From Tetrapyrgos nigripes (lineage: Eukaryota; Basidiomycota; Agaricomycetes; Agaricales; Campanellaceae): 64,000 nucleotides of DNA. Under the pieces are notes generated by a model. That model had not been told where the DNA came from. It was given only the letters and a program-made list of their open reading frames with translations, and did no database searches. The position numbers were made by a program, and so were the translations under genes. The stretch lies in contig JAACJM010000013.1 of NCBI GenBank assembly GCA_013368315.1, forward strand, positions 682,001-746,000, given 5' to 3'. Positions 22,401-34,100 of the stretch are shown piece by piece; position 1 is the stretch's first letter; each line of letters opens with the position of its first letter.

Positions 22401-23236
22401 CTTGAAGATGAGTGTCAATAGAGAGCGGGATTAGGGATACGTGAAGATGGCGTACTTTAGCACAAAACGGCATGAACTGCATAGAACAGATCGTTAGAGA
22501 CAGATGGATATTAAGAGGTCTGTAGACGCACATGGTATGTTTCCATTATCTCCCGTATAGTCTCCCATTTAATCTGCCTCATACTTGGAGGATATCGACT
22601 TTCCTTGAGATAAGACGAGAAAACTGAGCCATCATCGAGGCCCTAAGGACGCATATAAGAACCTTTTATGTGGAGAAATCTGACAAAACACGCACCTTTG
22701 CCCGTGGAATCTCACCATAACGCGTCGACGCGAGTTGTAATAAATGAGAGAACGGTCCGAGCCCAACGGTCCGAACCCATTGAGTCTTGATAAAATGGGA
22801 CTGTGTGTAAAAGTAGTGATGGATTGCTACTTGGACGAGGTACCGAGAGAGATGTGCACCACTTGATATCAAAATCTGTCCATAACCATCAGAGTTGAAA
22901 CACGAGTAAGGGGTGTGAATGGTAAGACTTCATAGCAACGGTACAGGTAATCACATACATCGATGACTCGTTCATTGACGACCTTGCCACGCCCGAGGGC
23001 GTGATACATAGCCTCGGCGGGACCGTGTCGAGTGAGGAAAAAGTGGGCACGAGTATGAGGGTCTTGGGAGAAGTTGTAAAAGCGTTTTGAGAGAAGGATG
23101 AAGGGCATTGGGTCATGAAGCTCGTAGAAGATGAGTGTGAGGAGCTCGTCTGGAATGGTGTAGATAGGATGTGAGCGTCGGGCGGTAGACAGTAGGCGAA
23201 CGAGGACGACGTACCACAAAGGCGTTCCATCGCCAT
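19427..23236 (-). CDS. Large F-box-like protein with acidic tail and C-terminal membrane segment
   Basis: A multi-exon gene. The first exons are 23236-23215, 23149-22959, 22875-22696, 22642-22532, 22476-22456 and 22400-22308, all in phase; splicing joins the start MAMERLC to DELLTLIFYELHDPMPFIL and LSKRFYNFS, an F-box-like helix pair. The middle (LISSGAHLSRYLVQVAI through TDYPSSDPTVRL) is helical and resembles no domain I can name. A late exon (about 20540-19990) holds a Ser/Thr-rich linker, a basic GIKRPRRSAAA motif and an Asp-rich run; the next is Gln/Glu coiled coil. The last exon carries a hydrophobic stretch (MVMGVITVIGMGTMMSML) and ends GRRRER at 19427. The start could lie further upstream (ATG at 23311). 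An F-box suggests SCF ubiquitin ligase recruitment, but the membrane segment is unusual. Central exon borders are not all fixed. Confidence 0.65.
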
Positions 23237-23466
23237 CGTGTCGACGGAGATGGAGGATTGAAAGAAAGGAGAAACGCAGAACAGAGTTGAAAAGGCAAGG
23301 TTCAAGTACAAGGAGTAGGCGTAGTCGTGGTAGAAAAGAAAAAGTAACGAAATCGGTCCGCACGTCTGAGTCCGGCGATGTAATGTTAATGAGTGCCCAA
23401 ATTAGGCTCATGCTATGTAACTATGTAATTCCGCGAATCCTTAAAAGAGTTTATTCGAGATCTTAT

Positions 23467-24655
23467 TCAAAACATGCGCTTGTAATAACTTTTCCAAATC
23501 CACCAAGGTAGCCTCCAGTCTCGAGTCTGCACCTTACGGTTGAAAACATCAAAGTTTACATCCTCAAGCCGTTTAAGAATACTCGACACCGGAACCTAGG
23601 ATAACACCGATGTATCAGCGCCACCCGGAGAGATCGAACACGACACAACACTCACCCCTGCCAGGAAAACAGACATAGCTTCTACAGGCACCCTCCCACC
23701 AAGTCCCTCCTGTCCAAACATGCTTCGTGCTGTTGCGAGGTGATCATTCGCGAGTGTTGCAAACTCAAATATTGCATCGTCAAGTCTCGCTGCACTGGGC
23801 CCTTGGCGGAAAACCTCCTCTTGCACCACTCCATGTTTGGCCGTGATCTCCGCAGGAATGACTATACGTCCTTTTTGGGCATGAAACGGAAGGGCACGCA
23901 AGAGCGTGGTGAAAGTTTGTGCAGCGCCGAGATGCGATGCGGCGTGTGATAAAGTGGACGATGGTAAAGAAAGCATGGATAGCAATAAATATAACAGGGT
24001 AGAGGAGGTGGACTCGGCATGAGCTGTCAAAGAGTCGATGGTAAGGTGGCCCGGAGCTTGTAACTCTGCATCCTTCGGGTCCGGTCAGCACGCATAACAG
24101 AGTTGGTTTATAAACCTCACTCGAGCATCTATGATTCGTTTGAGGTGGTAAGCTGGCAAATGACTGGTCTGCGATGCTTCATACAGCGCATGGGCAATGG
24201 GATGTCTTGGAGGAGATTTACCCTGCAGTATCGTCAGCAGCAAAGCTGAAATTCGGTTTCAAGACTCACATCTGATATGGCTTTCACGGCATCTCTCCAA
24301 AATTGCATCCTCATCATTCCAATGGTTGGGTTTGATACACTGTCCTGGATCATAGCCAGTTCAACCTACCAGAGGTTTAGTCAAAGTCTAAAATGGATGC
24401 TATCGGCGGACGCACATAAAACGCTTTCAGGGCAAAATACCCACCTTGAAGATGCTTTGGGAAGAAAGGAGATACTAGATATCCTTCGTAGTCATGTTTT
24501 TGGACGAGACTCCGGCAATGTTCGATAGGATCTGCTGCTGCTCCGGTCGAAGAATAATGGCGCAAAAGGATAGGACCTTGTCGCCAAGAAACTGGGGAAA
24601 TTCTGAGTTTCTGAAGAACACTAGTGCATGGAGAGTGTATGGCATACGGCCGCAT
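23467..24655 (-). CDS. NDUFAF6: NDUFAF6-like complex I assembly factor (squalene/phytoene synthase fold), one frame break
   Basis: NDUFAF6 is a mitochondrial protein needed for complex I assembly. Landmarks are HCRSLVQKHDYEGYLVSPFF, ALKAFY, DSVSNPTIGMMRMQFWRDAV, HPIAHAL, HAASHLGAAQTFTTLLRALP and the C-terminal RLPWWIWKSYYKRMF. Exons are 24655-24416, 24366-24270, 24222-24121, 24072-23656 and 23595-23467. The N-terminus RPYAIHSPCTSVLQKLRISP, with Arg and no acids, looks like a mitochondrial presequence; an earlier ATG at 24709 is also in frame. Exon 2 begins GTTGAAACTGGC where the family motif VELA would need GTTGAACTGGC: one extra A (24360-24363 region) breaks the frame, and removing it makes the whole CDS close at 327 residues. 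This is either a sequencing indel or an unusual splice. Confidence 0.85.
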
Positions 24656-24741
24656 GAAAGGATGCAAGAGTTGCGAAAAACTTGAAGTTGAACTTGGAAA
24701 TTTCTGCACACGTGACGCACTCTTGTTTACTTGGCTCCTCG
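24656..24741. promoter_or_regulatory. Very short bidirectional promoter, NDUFAF6/PSF1
   Basis: The divergent starts of NDUFAF6 (24655, or 24709) and PSF1 (24742) are only 86 bp, or 32 bp, apart. Both genes must be transcribed from this interval or from start sites inside the neighbour's 5' end. It contains a CACGTGAC motif (about 24709-24716) that could be an E-box-type element. Confidence 0.6.
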
Positions 24742-25344
24742 ATGGCAGAGACGCGTCAATTCGGCGATCTAGCCACTCAACTAGTCACAGAATCGCGTCG
24801 TTCAACGCAGGCAGACACTCTTCTGAAATATAACGACTCCCTTGTCCGTTCTCTCATCCGTGAACAACGGGATCTCGAAAAAGCAGCGGAATCTCTCGAT
24901 ATTCCCGACTCGGACAACCCTCCTCCGGCCCTCCTCATCATCCAAACCGCGATTTCCCGCAACAAACGGTGTCTGCTGGCGTATCACTCTCATCGCGTTG
25001 ATCGCCTCAGGGATATGTATTGGGCTGTCGGCGGTGCTCTTCCCCATCTGCTCTCTAATCAGGACATCAGAAGTAAACTTTCCCCATACGAAGTGGATTA
25101 CCTTCGGCAGTACAACAGCTCAGTGATGGAGTTCCGCTCAGAATTCTCTCACGAACTCGACATCACTGCCAGTATCGTCAATCCACCGAAGGATCTACAT
25201 GTTCTGGTCCATGTCGTTCGAGATTGCGGTGTCATTCAGACAGAGTTGGGCAGCATTGATTTTCAAAAGGGACAGCGGTTTATGGTTAGACGTGCGGATA
25301 TTGAGCACCTGATTGTCCAAGGGTACCTGGAAGAGGTTTCTTAG
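24742..25344 (+). CDS. PSF1: GINS complex subunit Psf1
   Basis: PSF1 is part of the GINS tetramer of the CMG replicative helicase. A single exon encodes 200 residues, the usual size. Motifs are MAETRQFGDLATQL, LLKYNDSLVRSLIREQRDLE, NKRCLLAYHSHRVDRLRDMY, LSPYEVDYLRQYNSSVMEF and a C-terminal B-domain with PPKDLHVLVHVVRDCGVIQT ending LIVQGYLEEVS. The ATG at 24742 is the first in frame after the divergent NDUFAF6 start and aligns with the family N-terminus. Lack of introns sets it apart from most genes here. Confidence 0.95.
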   Translation: MAETRQFGDLATQLVTESRRSTQADTLLKYNDSLVRSLIREQRDLEKAAESLDIPDSDNPPPALLIIQTAISRNKRCLLAYHSHRVDRLRDMYWAVGGALPHLLSNQDIRSKLSPYEVDYLRQYNSSVMEFRSEFSHELDITASIVNPPKDLHVLVHVVRDCGVIQTELGSIDFQKGQRFMVRRADIEHLIVQGYLEEVS

Positions 25345-25941
25345 CTCACAGGTGAGTGTGCTATTTTGCGATTACGCTCGCCTTGTCTGACTGAAAGTTT
25401 GCAGTGCCTGGCCTTAGGATAAGCTTCCAGGCTAAGATGTTTTTCCACAAGCTAAAGGCACTTGGAATGTACGTTGACAGGCTTTCAAGTTACTTGACTT
25501 TTGGCTGACCAACTATTCCGACAGAACTAATTACTAGCTTTCCGTTGAGAGCGTTCTCTCTGGCTAGTCTTTGAAATTAGATCAACCTTTCCGACATTTA
25601 CGAGCGTAGATTTTGGGGTCGTTGCTATCCGTCACTGTAGGAGAGGACAAAGGGCATCCTTAACCTCTTGATTGATCATGATCAGTATAGTTGGGCACCG
25701 TACTACCGGAGTGTGTATGTTACTCTCTTCAGAGCAACCTAGTTAGACTAGATGGAATGCATTTCGCCCGTTGGCACTTTGAAGCCTCTCATTGTCAAGA
25801 GGGTACAGAGCGGTCGGTCCGGAACCCGGCGGCCACTGAGTAAGCTCGCGTTGTTCAACCTTTCAACCCAACTTCAACTAAACCGCGAAAAGACCCAAGA
25901 TAGTTGCCGCATGAGTGCAACAGCAAGTCCAGCATAGAACA
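25345..25941. other. Intergenic between PSF1 and SDHAF1
   Basis: Contains the PSF1 3' region and the SDHAF1 promoter. A 61-codon open frame at 25752-25937 shows no recognisable feature and I do not call it. No repeat or RNA gene is seen. Confidence 0.5.
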
Positions 25942-26343
25942 ATGTCTTCCCTACGTAGGTCTGGATTGCAGAGAGAGGTCCTGAGTCTGTATAGACGGTA
26001 AGTACCTACTTTGTATCCGTCCATCTACGTTGCTCATTGCACCAACCGTCTTTCAACCTCTTACACAAACAGAGCCCTTAGGATGGTAAAAACCAAGCCT
26101 CTCGAAAAACAAGGGAAATTCTTGTTGTTCGTTCGCTACACTTTTTGGACCAACGCTTCAAGCGTGTCACCACGGAACGTCAGTGCCATAGAACATTTGC
26201 TGAGGAAAGGACGAAGGCAGTTAGAGTCGTACGAAGCGTCTTCGGTGAAGGATTGCTGGGTATCGGAGGACATGAGACGATGGGATGAATCTCAGAAAAG
26301 TTCTCGCAATTCTACTGGCAGTAACGACTCAGGAACGAAATGA
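25942..26343 (+). CDS. SDHAF1: Succinate dehydrogenase assembly factor 1 (LYR protein)
   Basis: SDHAF1/Sdh6 helps insert iron-sulfur clusters into the SdhB subunit of complex II in the mitochondrial matrix. Two exons (25942-25997, 26073-26343) close in phase to 108 residues. The first exon ends within the LYR motif: MSSLRRSGLQREVLSLYR joins RALRMVKTKP. It is followed by NASSVSPRNVSAIEHLLRKG and RRQLESYE, characteristic of the family. The C-terminal extension (DMRRWDESQKSSRNSTGSND) is polar. It is convergent with NDK, with 178 bp between stop codons. Confidence 0.93.
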
Positions 26344-26521
26344 CCATTCGAAGTACGAGGTATTTATCCCTTCTCAACACAACACACGTTCCTCACTCGA
26401 CGGCACGCGCTCAGGAACTTCCAGTCTCATCGATATCTAGACGATTCCCCAATGAAAACATGTTTTACAGCATTTTACACTTTTGCGGTTCTATTCTACA
26501 AAAAGCCGGCCATTTACTCAT

Positions 26522-27205
26522 TTACTCGAAGACCCAGGTAGACAAAGTCAATTCGTGTTGGACGACGCCCTCTGGGAACCAGCTGTAAAAAAGGACGCGT
26601 CAGATCATAGTCAACCCACGATACAATCACCACTTACAGAGCGATCTCCTTTTCGGCATTCTCAACAGAGTCAGAACCATGGCAGATGTTACGGCCAACA
26701 GCAAGGGCAAAGTCACCACGGATGGTACCTGTATTGAAGAGTAATCAGTACAGAGTGATGGTTCAGATCCGGAAAAAAACTCACCAGGGGCAGAGGCTAG
26801 AGGGTTGGTAGCACCGAGCATGACACGGCCAGTTTTGACAGCATCGAGACCCTCCCAGACCATGGCAACAACGGGACCAAGGGCCATGTATTTGATCAGG
26901 CCAGGGAAGAAGGGCTTGCCCTTGAGATCAGCATAGTCTGGAAGTAAGCTTTCGTGAGTTTTTTTGTTGGGATCGTAAGAGACGAATAAAACATACGCTT
27001 CTCGAGGTGCTCGGGAGTGGCATGGACCAGTTTGAGAGCGATAAGCTTGAAGCCCCTGCCCTCGAAGCGAGCAATGATGTTACCGACCAGTCCGCGCTGG
27101 ACGCCGTCGGGCTAGAGCGATGGGGCTTGAGAACGCGTTCGGATTTGGATGTAACGAGGAGCTCACCTTGACCATGATGTAGGTACGCTCTTTGATGCTG
27201 GCCAT
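26522..27205 (-). CDS. NDK1: Nucleoside diphosphate kinase
   Basis: NDK transfers the gamma phosphate of ATP to NDPs through a phosphohistidine. Five exons (27205-27167, 27111-26997, 26937-26785, 26728-26638, 26582-26522) close exactly to 152 residues, the standard cytosolic length. Motifs: [60 protein letters not shown] and the active-site histidine in NICHGSDS; the C-terminus is WVFE. No targeting peptide is seen. Confidence 0.96.
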
Positions 27206-27373
27206 AGTTGTTGAAGATGAAAAGATTGAAAGGAGATACAGACGTGAAGAGCATCGATTTACGCGTAAAAATATCTGCGGATAATGCCGAACTTAAGTAA
27301 GCTCACTGTTTGACCGTTGCGTCCCGAACTACACCCTTTCACTTGTCCCCGTCGAATTACACTACACTTCACC
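27206..27373. promoter_or_regulatory. Shared promoter, NDK and QCR7 (divergent)
   Basis: 168 bp separate the ATGs of the divergent NDK (27205) and QCR7 (27374) genes. I see no clear TATA box, as is common for housekeeping genes in these fungi. Confidence 0.5.
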
Positions 27374-27925
27374 ATGGTCTTCTTTGGCCCTTTACAGTAC
27401 TCGCTAGCTCCCAAAATTCTTGCATCAAAAAGCATGATGAAATGGGCCCAACCTCTTGCATTGTGGTTTTCTAAGCAGTCAGGCTACAAGAAATACGGTC
27501 TGAAATATGACGACCTTCGTACGTGCCATTCACTTCCAAAGCTTCATCATTCTTAACCATCTTCTCTCCGCGTCTAGTCGTGGAGGAATCCGATAATGTC
27601 CAGCGGGTATGATATAGCCATTATGGAAAGGACGTCCTCTCATTGTGTTTGCTACACAGGCTCTGGGCCGTTTGACCCCTGCTGAATCCTACGAGCGTGC
27701 TTTCCGCCTCAAACGCGCTTCCCAAGCAAGTGTTTTGCACGCGCCTCTGCCCGAGGAGCAGTGGACGAAGGATGGAGAGGTACGTGTGTTTTGACTTCTG
27801 CGTCATGGCCGTGTTTTACTGAGATGGCACAGGATGTTCGCTACCTCACTCCTCATATTCAAGAAGTCCAGAAGGAAGAAAAGGAAAGGGCGATGTGGGA
27901 CACCATCTCTGTCAAGAGGAAATAG
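27374..27925 (+). CDS. QCR7: Ubiquinol-cytochrome c reductase subunit 7 (complex III)
   Basis: QCR7 (UQCRB) is a matrix-side subunit of the cytochrome bc1 complex. Four exons (27374-27518, 27578-27606, 27660-27779, 27833-27925) close in phase to 128 residues, the usual length. Motifs: GPLQYSLAPKILASKSMMKW, SGYKKYGLKYDDLLVEESDN, VQRALGRLTPAESYERAFRL, LPEEQWTKDGEDVRYLTPHI and the C-terminal WDTISVKRK. The second exon is only 29 bp. Confidence 0.95.
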
Positions 27926-28091
27926 ACATTCTTCAACTTTCTTAGATCCTCATAATAAACTTTCTTTCCACCTTACTTCAGGGTTTCTGAGTCAACTAGG
28001 CTAATACACAGTTTTGTTTCATCTACGTTAGTAAGTTGCACAATTTACTCTAAGGCTTCTAAGTCTACCATACACCTCTTACATCCCAAAC

Positions 28092-30910
28092 CTAAAATGC
28101 TTTAATCAGCGGCGACACCACAGGGCCACCTTTCTGCTTGTAAAAGTCGACAACCTTCTTGCCAACAACAGCGATGTCTAGACCAGGATGTCAGTATATC
28201 ACAGGGCCGCAAACGTCAAATGATACGAACTTGAGCCAGTGATACCAAACTTCTCATAGACCTTCTGGTAAGGGCCCGATGCACCCCAGCCTGTGAGACC
28301 ATACTGTTCGTGACTGTATTTATGCCATCCAGCAGTCTGAAAAAAATCACAATGAGGAACCAGTCACCATGCAAGTGTAATTTGGCACTCACTGAGAGAG
28401 CTCAAGCGAGAGAATGGGAGCACCACTTCTGAGTACGCTCAACCTGTAATGCTCAGGCTGTTGGTCGAAAGTCAACCAACAAGGCAAGCTGACAACACGG
28501 GTCTTGATGCCCTCAGCCTTGAGTTTAGCAGCAGCTTCAACAGCAATGGGAACCTCAGATCCAGTGCTGACAATGGTGAGGTCTTCATTCTGCTCTTCGT
28601 GCAGGACATAACCACCCTTCAAGGCCTTCTCAACAGTCGAACCCTCGAGGTTGATAAGGTTTTGACGAGAGAGAGAAAGCACCGAGGGGGTTTTCTTCGA
28701 GGTTATTGCAGAGTAGTAAGCTGCAGAGGTTTCGTTACCATCAGCAGGACGCCAAAATGCCAAGTTGGGGGTTGCCCTGAGATGGATAGCAGTCTCGACA
28801 GGCTGGTGGGTGGGACCGTCCTCGCCAAGACCGATGGAGTCGTGGGTGGCTGGTTATACAATGATCACTATGAGATCCTTCATGATGGCATGCAGTATAC
28901 TCACCGACCCAAATGACTTGGTGGCCACTGAGAGCAGACAATCTGGTTGCACCAGCAGCATAAGAGACAAAGTTCTATCAATGGCATAGCTCAGTGACTT
29001 GTCTCTTGCACACTTAATCGTCCTTACCAGGAAAGTAGCCACGAAAGGAATAATACCACCATAGGCAGCAATACCGTTGGCGATGGCACCCATTCCATGT
29101 TCACGAACACCGAAACGGATGTATGTACCGGCATAGTTGCCGAGGCCAGTGCTGGGAGGCTGGAAGTCAACAGTACCCTTGACCTTAGTGAGGTTACTGC
29201 CAGTCAAGTCGGCAGAACCACCAAAGAGCTCAGGAAGCACAGGAGTAATAGCAGTGAGTGCAATCTCGGAAAGTTTTCGTGAAGCCACTGCAGCATCGGT
29301 GGGTTTGTAGACCGGTAGGTTCTTCTCCCAGTCTGCGGGCAGCTCGCCAGCAATACGCCTGGACAGCTCGGCATGCTCCTTGGGGTATTTCTGACTGTAG
29401 GAGGACAACAAGGAGTTCCATTCAGATTCGAGAGATGCACCACGCTTGACAATTTGGGCGTAGGCATCATAAGTTTCCTGAGGAACGTAGAAAGATTGGT
29501 CAGCAGGGAGGCCGAACTTGGTCTTCAGAGCCTGGATATCATCGGCCTTGAGAGCTGTACAAAGTCAGCCAGCGAACACTGACGGAATGGGTATTCCTTA
29601 CGAGATCCGTGAACACCATGAGTACCCTGTTGTTTCGAACCGTATCCAATAGTGGTCTTGAGTCGGATAATAGTGGGCTTGTTCTTCTCGGACTTGGCCT
29701 GAGTAATCGCGTTGTAAATCTCCGCAAGGTCTCTGGGAGCACAACGTAAGCATCAAGAAAGACCAAAACACGCAACAGACGTACGTGTCACCGTTGTTCA
29801 CGACGAGAACCTGCCATCCATAGGACTGGAAACGCTGGTCCACATTCTCAGTGAAAGCGACGTTGGTATCACCGTCAATAGAGATGTCTTCAGGCCATAG
29901 GTCAACAACAAATGAAGATCCGGAGTATTATCACATACGGTTGTCATCATAAACCTATGGAGAATGTCAAACCTTGTCTCTCAACCTAACAACTGAGAAG
30001 ATCACATACCACAATCAAGTTGCCAAGCTGGAGATGCCCAGCGAGACTTGCAGCTTCACTAGCAACACCTTCCATCAGGCATCCATCACCACAGAACACT
30101 GCCATACACGTAAATTCAAATGCAACGCGAATGGAAAACGCGACGAACCGTAAGTGTAGTTATTAATGAGATCAAAACCGTCTTTATTGAAGGTAGCAGC
30201 CAGATGTGCCTGAGCCATAGCCAAACCCACACCGTTACCAAAGCCTTGGCCAAGAGGACCGGTAGTGACCTCGACACCTGAACGAAAGTTGTCATTTAGA
30301 AAGACTTTTCTCTCGATACGATTGAGAAGAATACCATCGGTGTGTCCAGCTTCCGGGTGACCGGGTGTCAAAGAATCCAGTTGACGGAAAGCCTTGAGAT
30401 CGTCCATGGACAATTTGTAACCTAGCAAATGTAATAGGACGTATTGAAGAGCACAACTGACAGACTGTCAGGGCAGCGCTAGATTTTGGGACGAAAAGAC
30501 CTACGCATGTCTTGAAATATGACCAAATATTTCAGCAAACATTCTTCTCTTTTGATCAACCACTTACCCGTTAGAAAGCACGAATCGATCGCGATTGAAC
30601 CACTTTGAGTTCTTCGGGTTGGCATTCACGAAGCTGCAGCGGGCACCCGTCAGACGATGGAGCGGATTTCACGCTAGAGAAAGCTGTACCGAGAGAAAAG
30701 GACGTGTGCTGCTGGAGCCATTCCCATCGGCGCACCTACATGAGATGACCACGAAGAACAATTGAGAGGTGGAGGTCAGAACTTGGTACAAGAAAGCCTT
30801 TCGATAAACGCACCTGGGTGGCCGGAATTAGCTTTTGTGACAACATCTGCAGCCAAAGCACGGATAGTAGCAATGGCAATATTGTCAGATTGGACTGGAG
30901 AGAACGACAT
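28092..30910 (-). CDS. TKL1: Transketolase
   Basis: Transketolase moves two-carbon units in the non-oxidative pentose phosphate pathway using thiamine diphosphate. The start [20 protein letters not shown] at 30910 is followed by [44 protein letters not shown], the ThDP/metal segment with [13 protein letters not shown], then [20 protein letters not shown] and FVATFL of the pyrimidine-binding domain, and a C-terminus ending PLIKAF at 28092. It is split by about a dozen short introns, several in phase (for example one beginning GTATTC inside HTDG/GVEVTTG). No peroxisomal or mitochondrial signal is evident. Confidence 0.93.
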
Positions 30911-31166
30911 GGTGGTAAGGGATAAGGGTATTTCTCCATCGGTCCAATCACCTCCTCAACGCGGGTTCTCACGTAAAAAAAAAATATAAACCCGAAGACA
31001 ACCTTTTTCCGGAACTGAGCAAGGACTGGAGTAAGGCAGGTCCTAGTATTAAGCAGGAATAGTTTACTGGCAGTATAGTACGTGGTTCTAAGTACACAGC
31101 TATGTTGCAGAAATTTGCCATTTGATCGTAAGTATTGCAGCTGCTCAGTCTTTCACTCAACGCACC

Positions 31167-34100
31167 TCAATATTGCAATCCCTTCACCCTACCTACAACC
31201 TTTACGCCACCGTCGGCCAGCTTCAACGAATAAATTCCTTGTTCCCCTTTCCTCCACCTCTCCATCAATGCCTTGCCCTCCACCGGTGGTATTTTGTCGT
31301 TCTCCGTCCCCACTGTGATATGGAGCCGAGCCCTCACCTCATCGGGTAGCTCTTTGAGAAACTCTGCTCCTTTTTGATCCTTATCCGAAGTAGCTGATGA
31401 TGGTTGTACCAGTAGATCCTCAACAACAACGGTCATGACTCGGTCGTCCCAAACAACATTCGTCAACTTAAATTCGAAGGTTGGCGGTAGGCTCATAGTG
31501 TGCAGAGCCTCCGAGCGATCCCACAATCCCTTTGCATACTCTTCCTCGCCTTGATTTTCCCCATCTGACGTTGAAAAGCTGTTTTTATGGACCAGAGTGA
31601 CATGAGACCGCTTCGTAATGCGCTTTCCTTTTGCCAGCTGCTCGAAAAAGCTTGACTGTTCCTTTACAACACCTTCCTCAAAAATCTTCTGGAGAAGCGC
31701 GCCGATGTCGACCTCTGGCATCAAGGCGAAGTATTTTATCTCGACTGCTTCTTTCGTCTTTTCTTCAGTGTCAGGCTTGAAAGTCGTGGGCTTATACCCT
31801 AATGCCACGCTCAAACCCTCCTTCACCTTCTCGTTACTTGGCTTCGGCAATTCTAAAATTCGAGACAGTTGCTCCACTGAGTATCGCACCGCTTCCTCCA
31901 TACTCCATTCCAGATCCACTTCAATCACATCATCGACCTCGTCCATTGAGAGTTCTTCGAAAGATCCAATGAATCCCCATACAATCTGTTCGTGACTCTT
32001 CGCCCCGGTTTTGTCTGCTCGCAACGTTTGGTGATTATCACCACGCTCGACGACGCGGTCACCGCAGATTCGGATGAGAGTTGAGTGCGGAAGGGAAGCG
32101 ACAGGATATGAGAGAGCTAGGAGACGAACATGCTTCGGAGGAGATAGTTTGGCAGCGGCTTCGCGAAGAGAGGATCGGTGTTGGCGTAGGTGATTGTTCC
32201 TAGAGCAAAGAATGCAAGTTAGCATCTGTACAGATCATAGTAGTAAATACATACTTGTCGGCGATAACAACGTCGTGTTTCTTCAAGAGGTCCATGACAT
32301 TCTTGATGAACACCGGGGCAGCCTTCTTCACCAGCACGTCGTCGCTCTGAGTATGACCAAATCCAAATATATGAGCGAGGGCAACGGCAAGGGTGGTTTT
32401 TCCTATCGTGCAATAACGTCAGTTTGGACGAGAGCAGGGCCATCAATGTGTGCTCACCGCATCCGGGAATCGCAATCGGTACAATGATGGTCTTATCGAA
32501 TTTCTGCTCTTGCTCATTCGTCGAAGTGGCCACTTTCTCAATTACATCGCGTTTTCCTCTTTCCTTCGCCATCTCTGCTTTGCCTTCCTCAGTCTCTTCA
32601 ACCCATTTGAAAAATTTTTCTCTAGTCGCAATGATCCCCCTCCCCTTCCCAAAGTCCGCAAATGATCCTGGATCCCTTTTGATTTCACCTATGACCCACT
32701 TCACATAGACCCGCGTCTCCGGCCTCTTCATCTTATTTTTGTGTAGAGAATTCGCACTGGCTGCAGAGAAAGCGGAAGGCTGCTTGGAACGAAGTGAAAG
32801 CAAGGCTTTGGTGACCTCCCGCCAATCCCGATACATCATGTACGGCTCGTCAAATTTGACTTTGAAGAAGAACGTCGAGCCAGGAGAATACGGATTTTTG
32901 CCGTGTCTTCCTCGTCTATCCATTCCTGCATTTCCACCTTTGTCGTCTTCTGCTTCGGGAGGTGGCGATCCAATGTGTGTTCTGACCACAAAACCCTCTA
33001 CGGCTTGCCCCTCCCACACTTGATCCATTCCAACCTTCTCTGTGAACTCTTTCACTTCCTCGATAGAGTTACAGACCGTGCTCAAAGTGCGGATGAATCC
33101 CCATTCTTCTGCAAAACGGTCTACTGCGTCTTGTGGTAGTGTAGAGAAGACTTTGGTACAACTGTTGATACCATGCAAGTGAAGGCCTGTCAGATGGGGA
33201 GGGTAAGGCAAGACATGTTCTTCGAAGGAGTCATCACAAAGCTGCGATATCAGGATCAGAGCTGGTGAGTATAATTTCTTTAGAAATGAACCCACCTCTG
33301 CTATAGCAGTCCAGTTGTTATCCCAAAGTACTTTGGCAAAGTCGGCTTCTGTCTTCCCTTTGGTTTTCAAATATTTGCGCACCCACGCTTCACCTGCATC
33401 TGCATGCGACTTTGTGCCTGGGGCCACGACACCTTCTTCCTGCCCGTCTCCTTCGTCTTCTTCTGCCTGGTTCTCTTGATCATTCCCATTCTGATCCTTA
33501 ACAGATCCGATGGCGTGCTTGGAGGTGATGAGAAGTTTTGAAGGTGTCAGAGCGCCAATGAAAATGATACAGCCGTTGGACTTGAGGGAAAGGATGTATG
33601 GAGCGACGGTATGAGCTTCAAGTGATTCCCACTGACGAAAAAAGAGATTTTAAAAAAGTCAACATCTCGAAGAGAAATCCAGGGAGAGATATATGCACCG
33701 TATTCCAGGGTACTTCCCCAATATTGAAAAACTTGTCGTAGCCCCGCGCAACTATCCTGTACTTTGGATCTCGTTGCTTTCCGTCCTTCTCTTCCTGTGG
33801 GATCTCCACAGAAAAGATTCCTCTGGCTAAAGTGGGAAATGGAGATGGCACATCGTAGTACCTGTGCTCGGTCATCTTCCAACTTCTCACTTCAATTGAA
33901 GGATCCGCTGGAGCAGGGTATACAGTCGATTTGACGAGCTTGCGGTTTTTTTGTGTGGCCAGAGCATGAAGGGATGCGATGAGATCAGAATCTTCAGATT
34001 TTGCGAGAGGGTGGGAGAGAATATTTGGGTTAGCAGCAGACATTTTGGATTGGGATTCAGAGGCGAGTGGGGTGGCTGAAAAATGTCGTAAAAAGGTCGT

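Noticed and set aside
24277..24528. Plus-strand frame opposite NDUFAF6 exons 1-2
   Set aside because: It is the antisense of conserved NDUFAF6 sequence and lacks any domain.
31618..31995. Plus-strand frame of 125 codons inside TRL1
   Set aside because: It lies antisense to the kinase and phosphodiesterase exons, which carry intact motifs on the minus strand.
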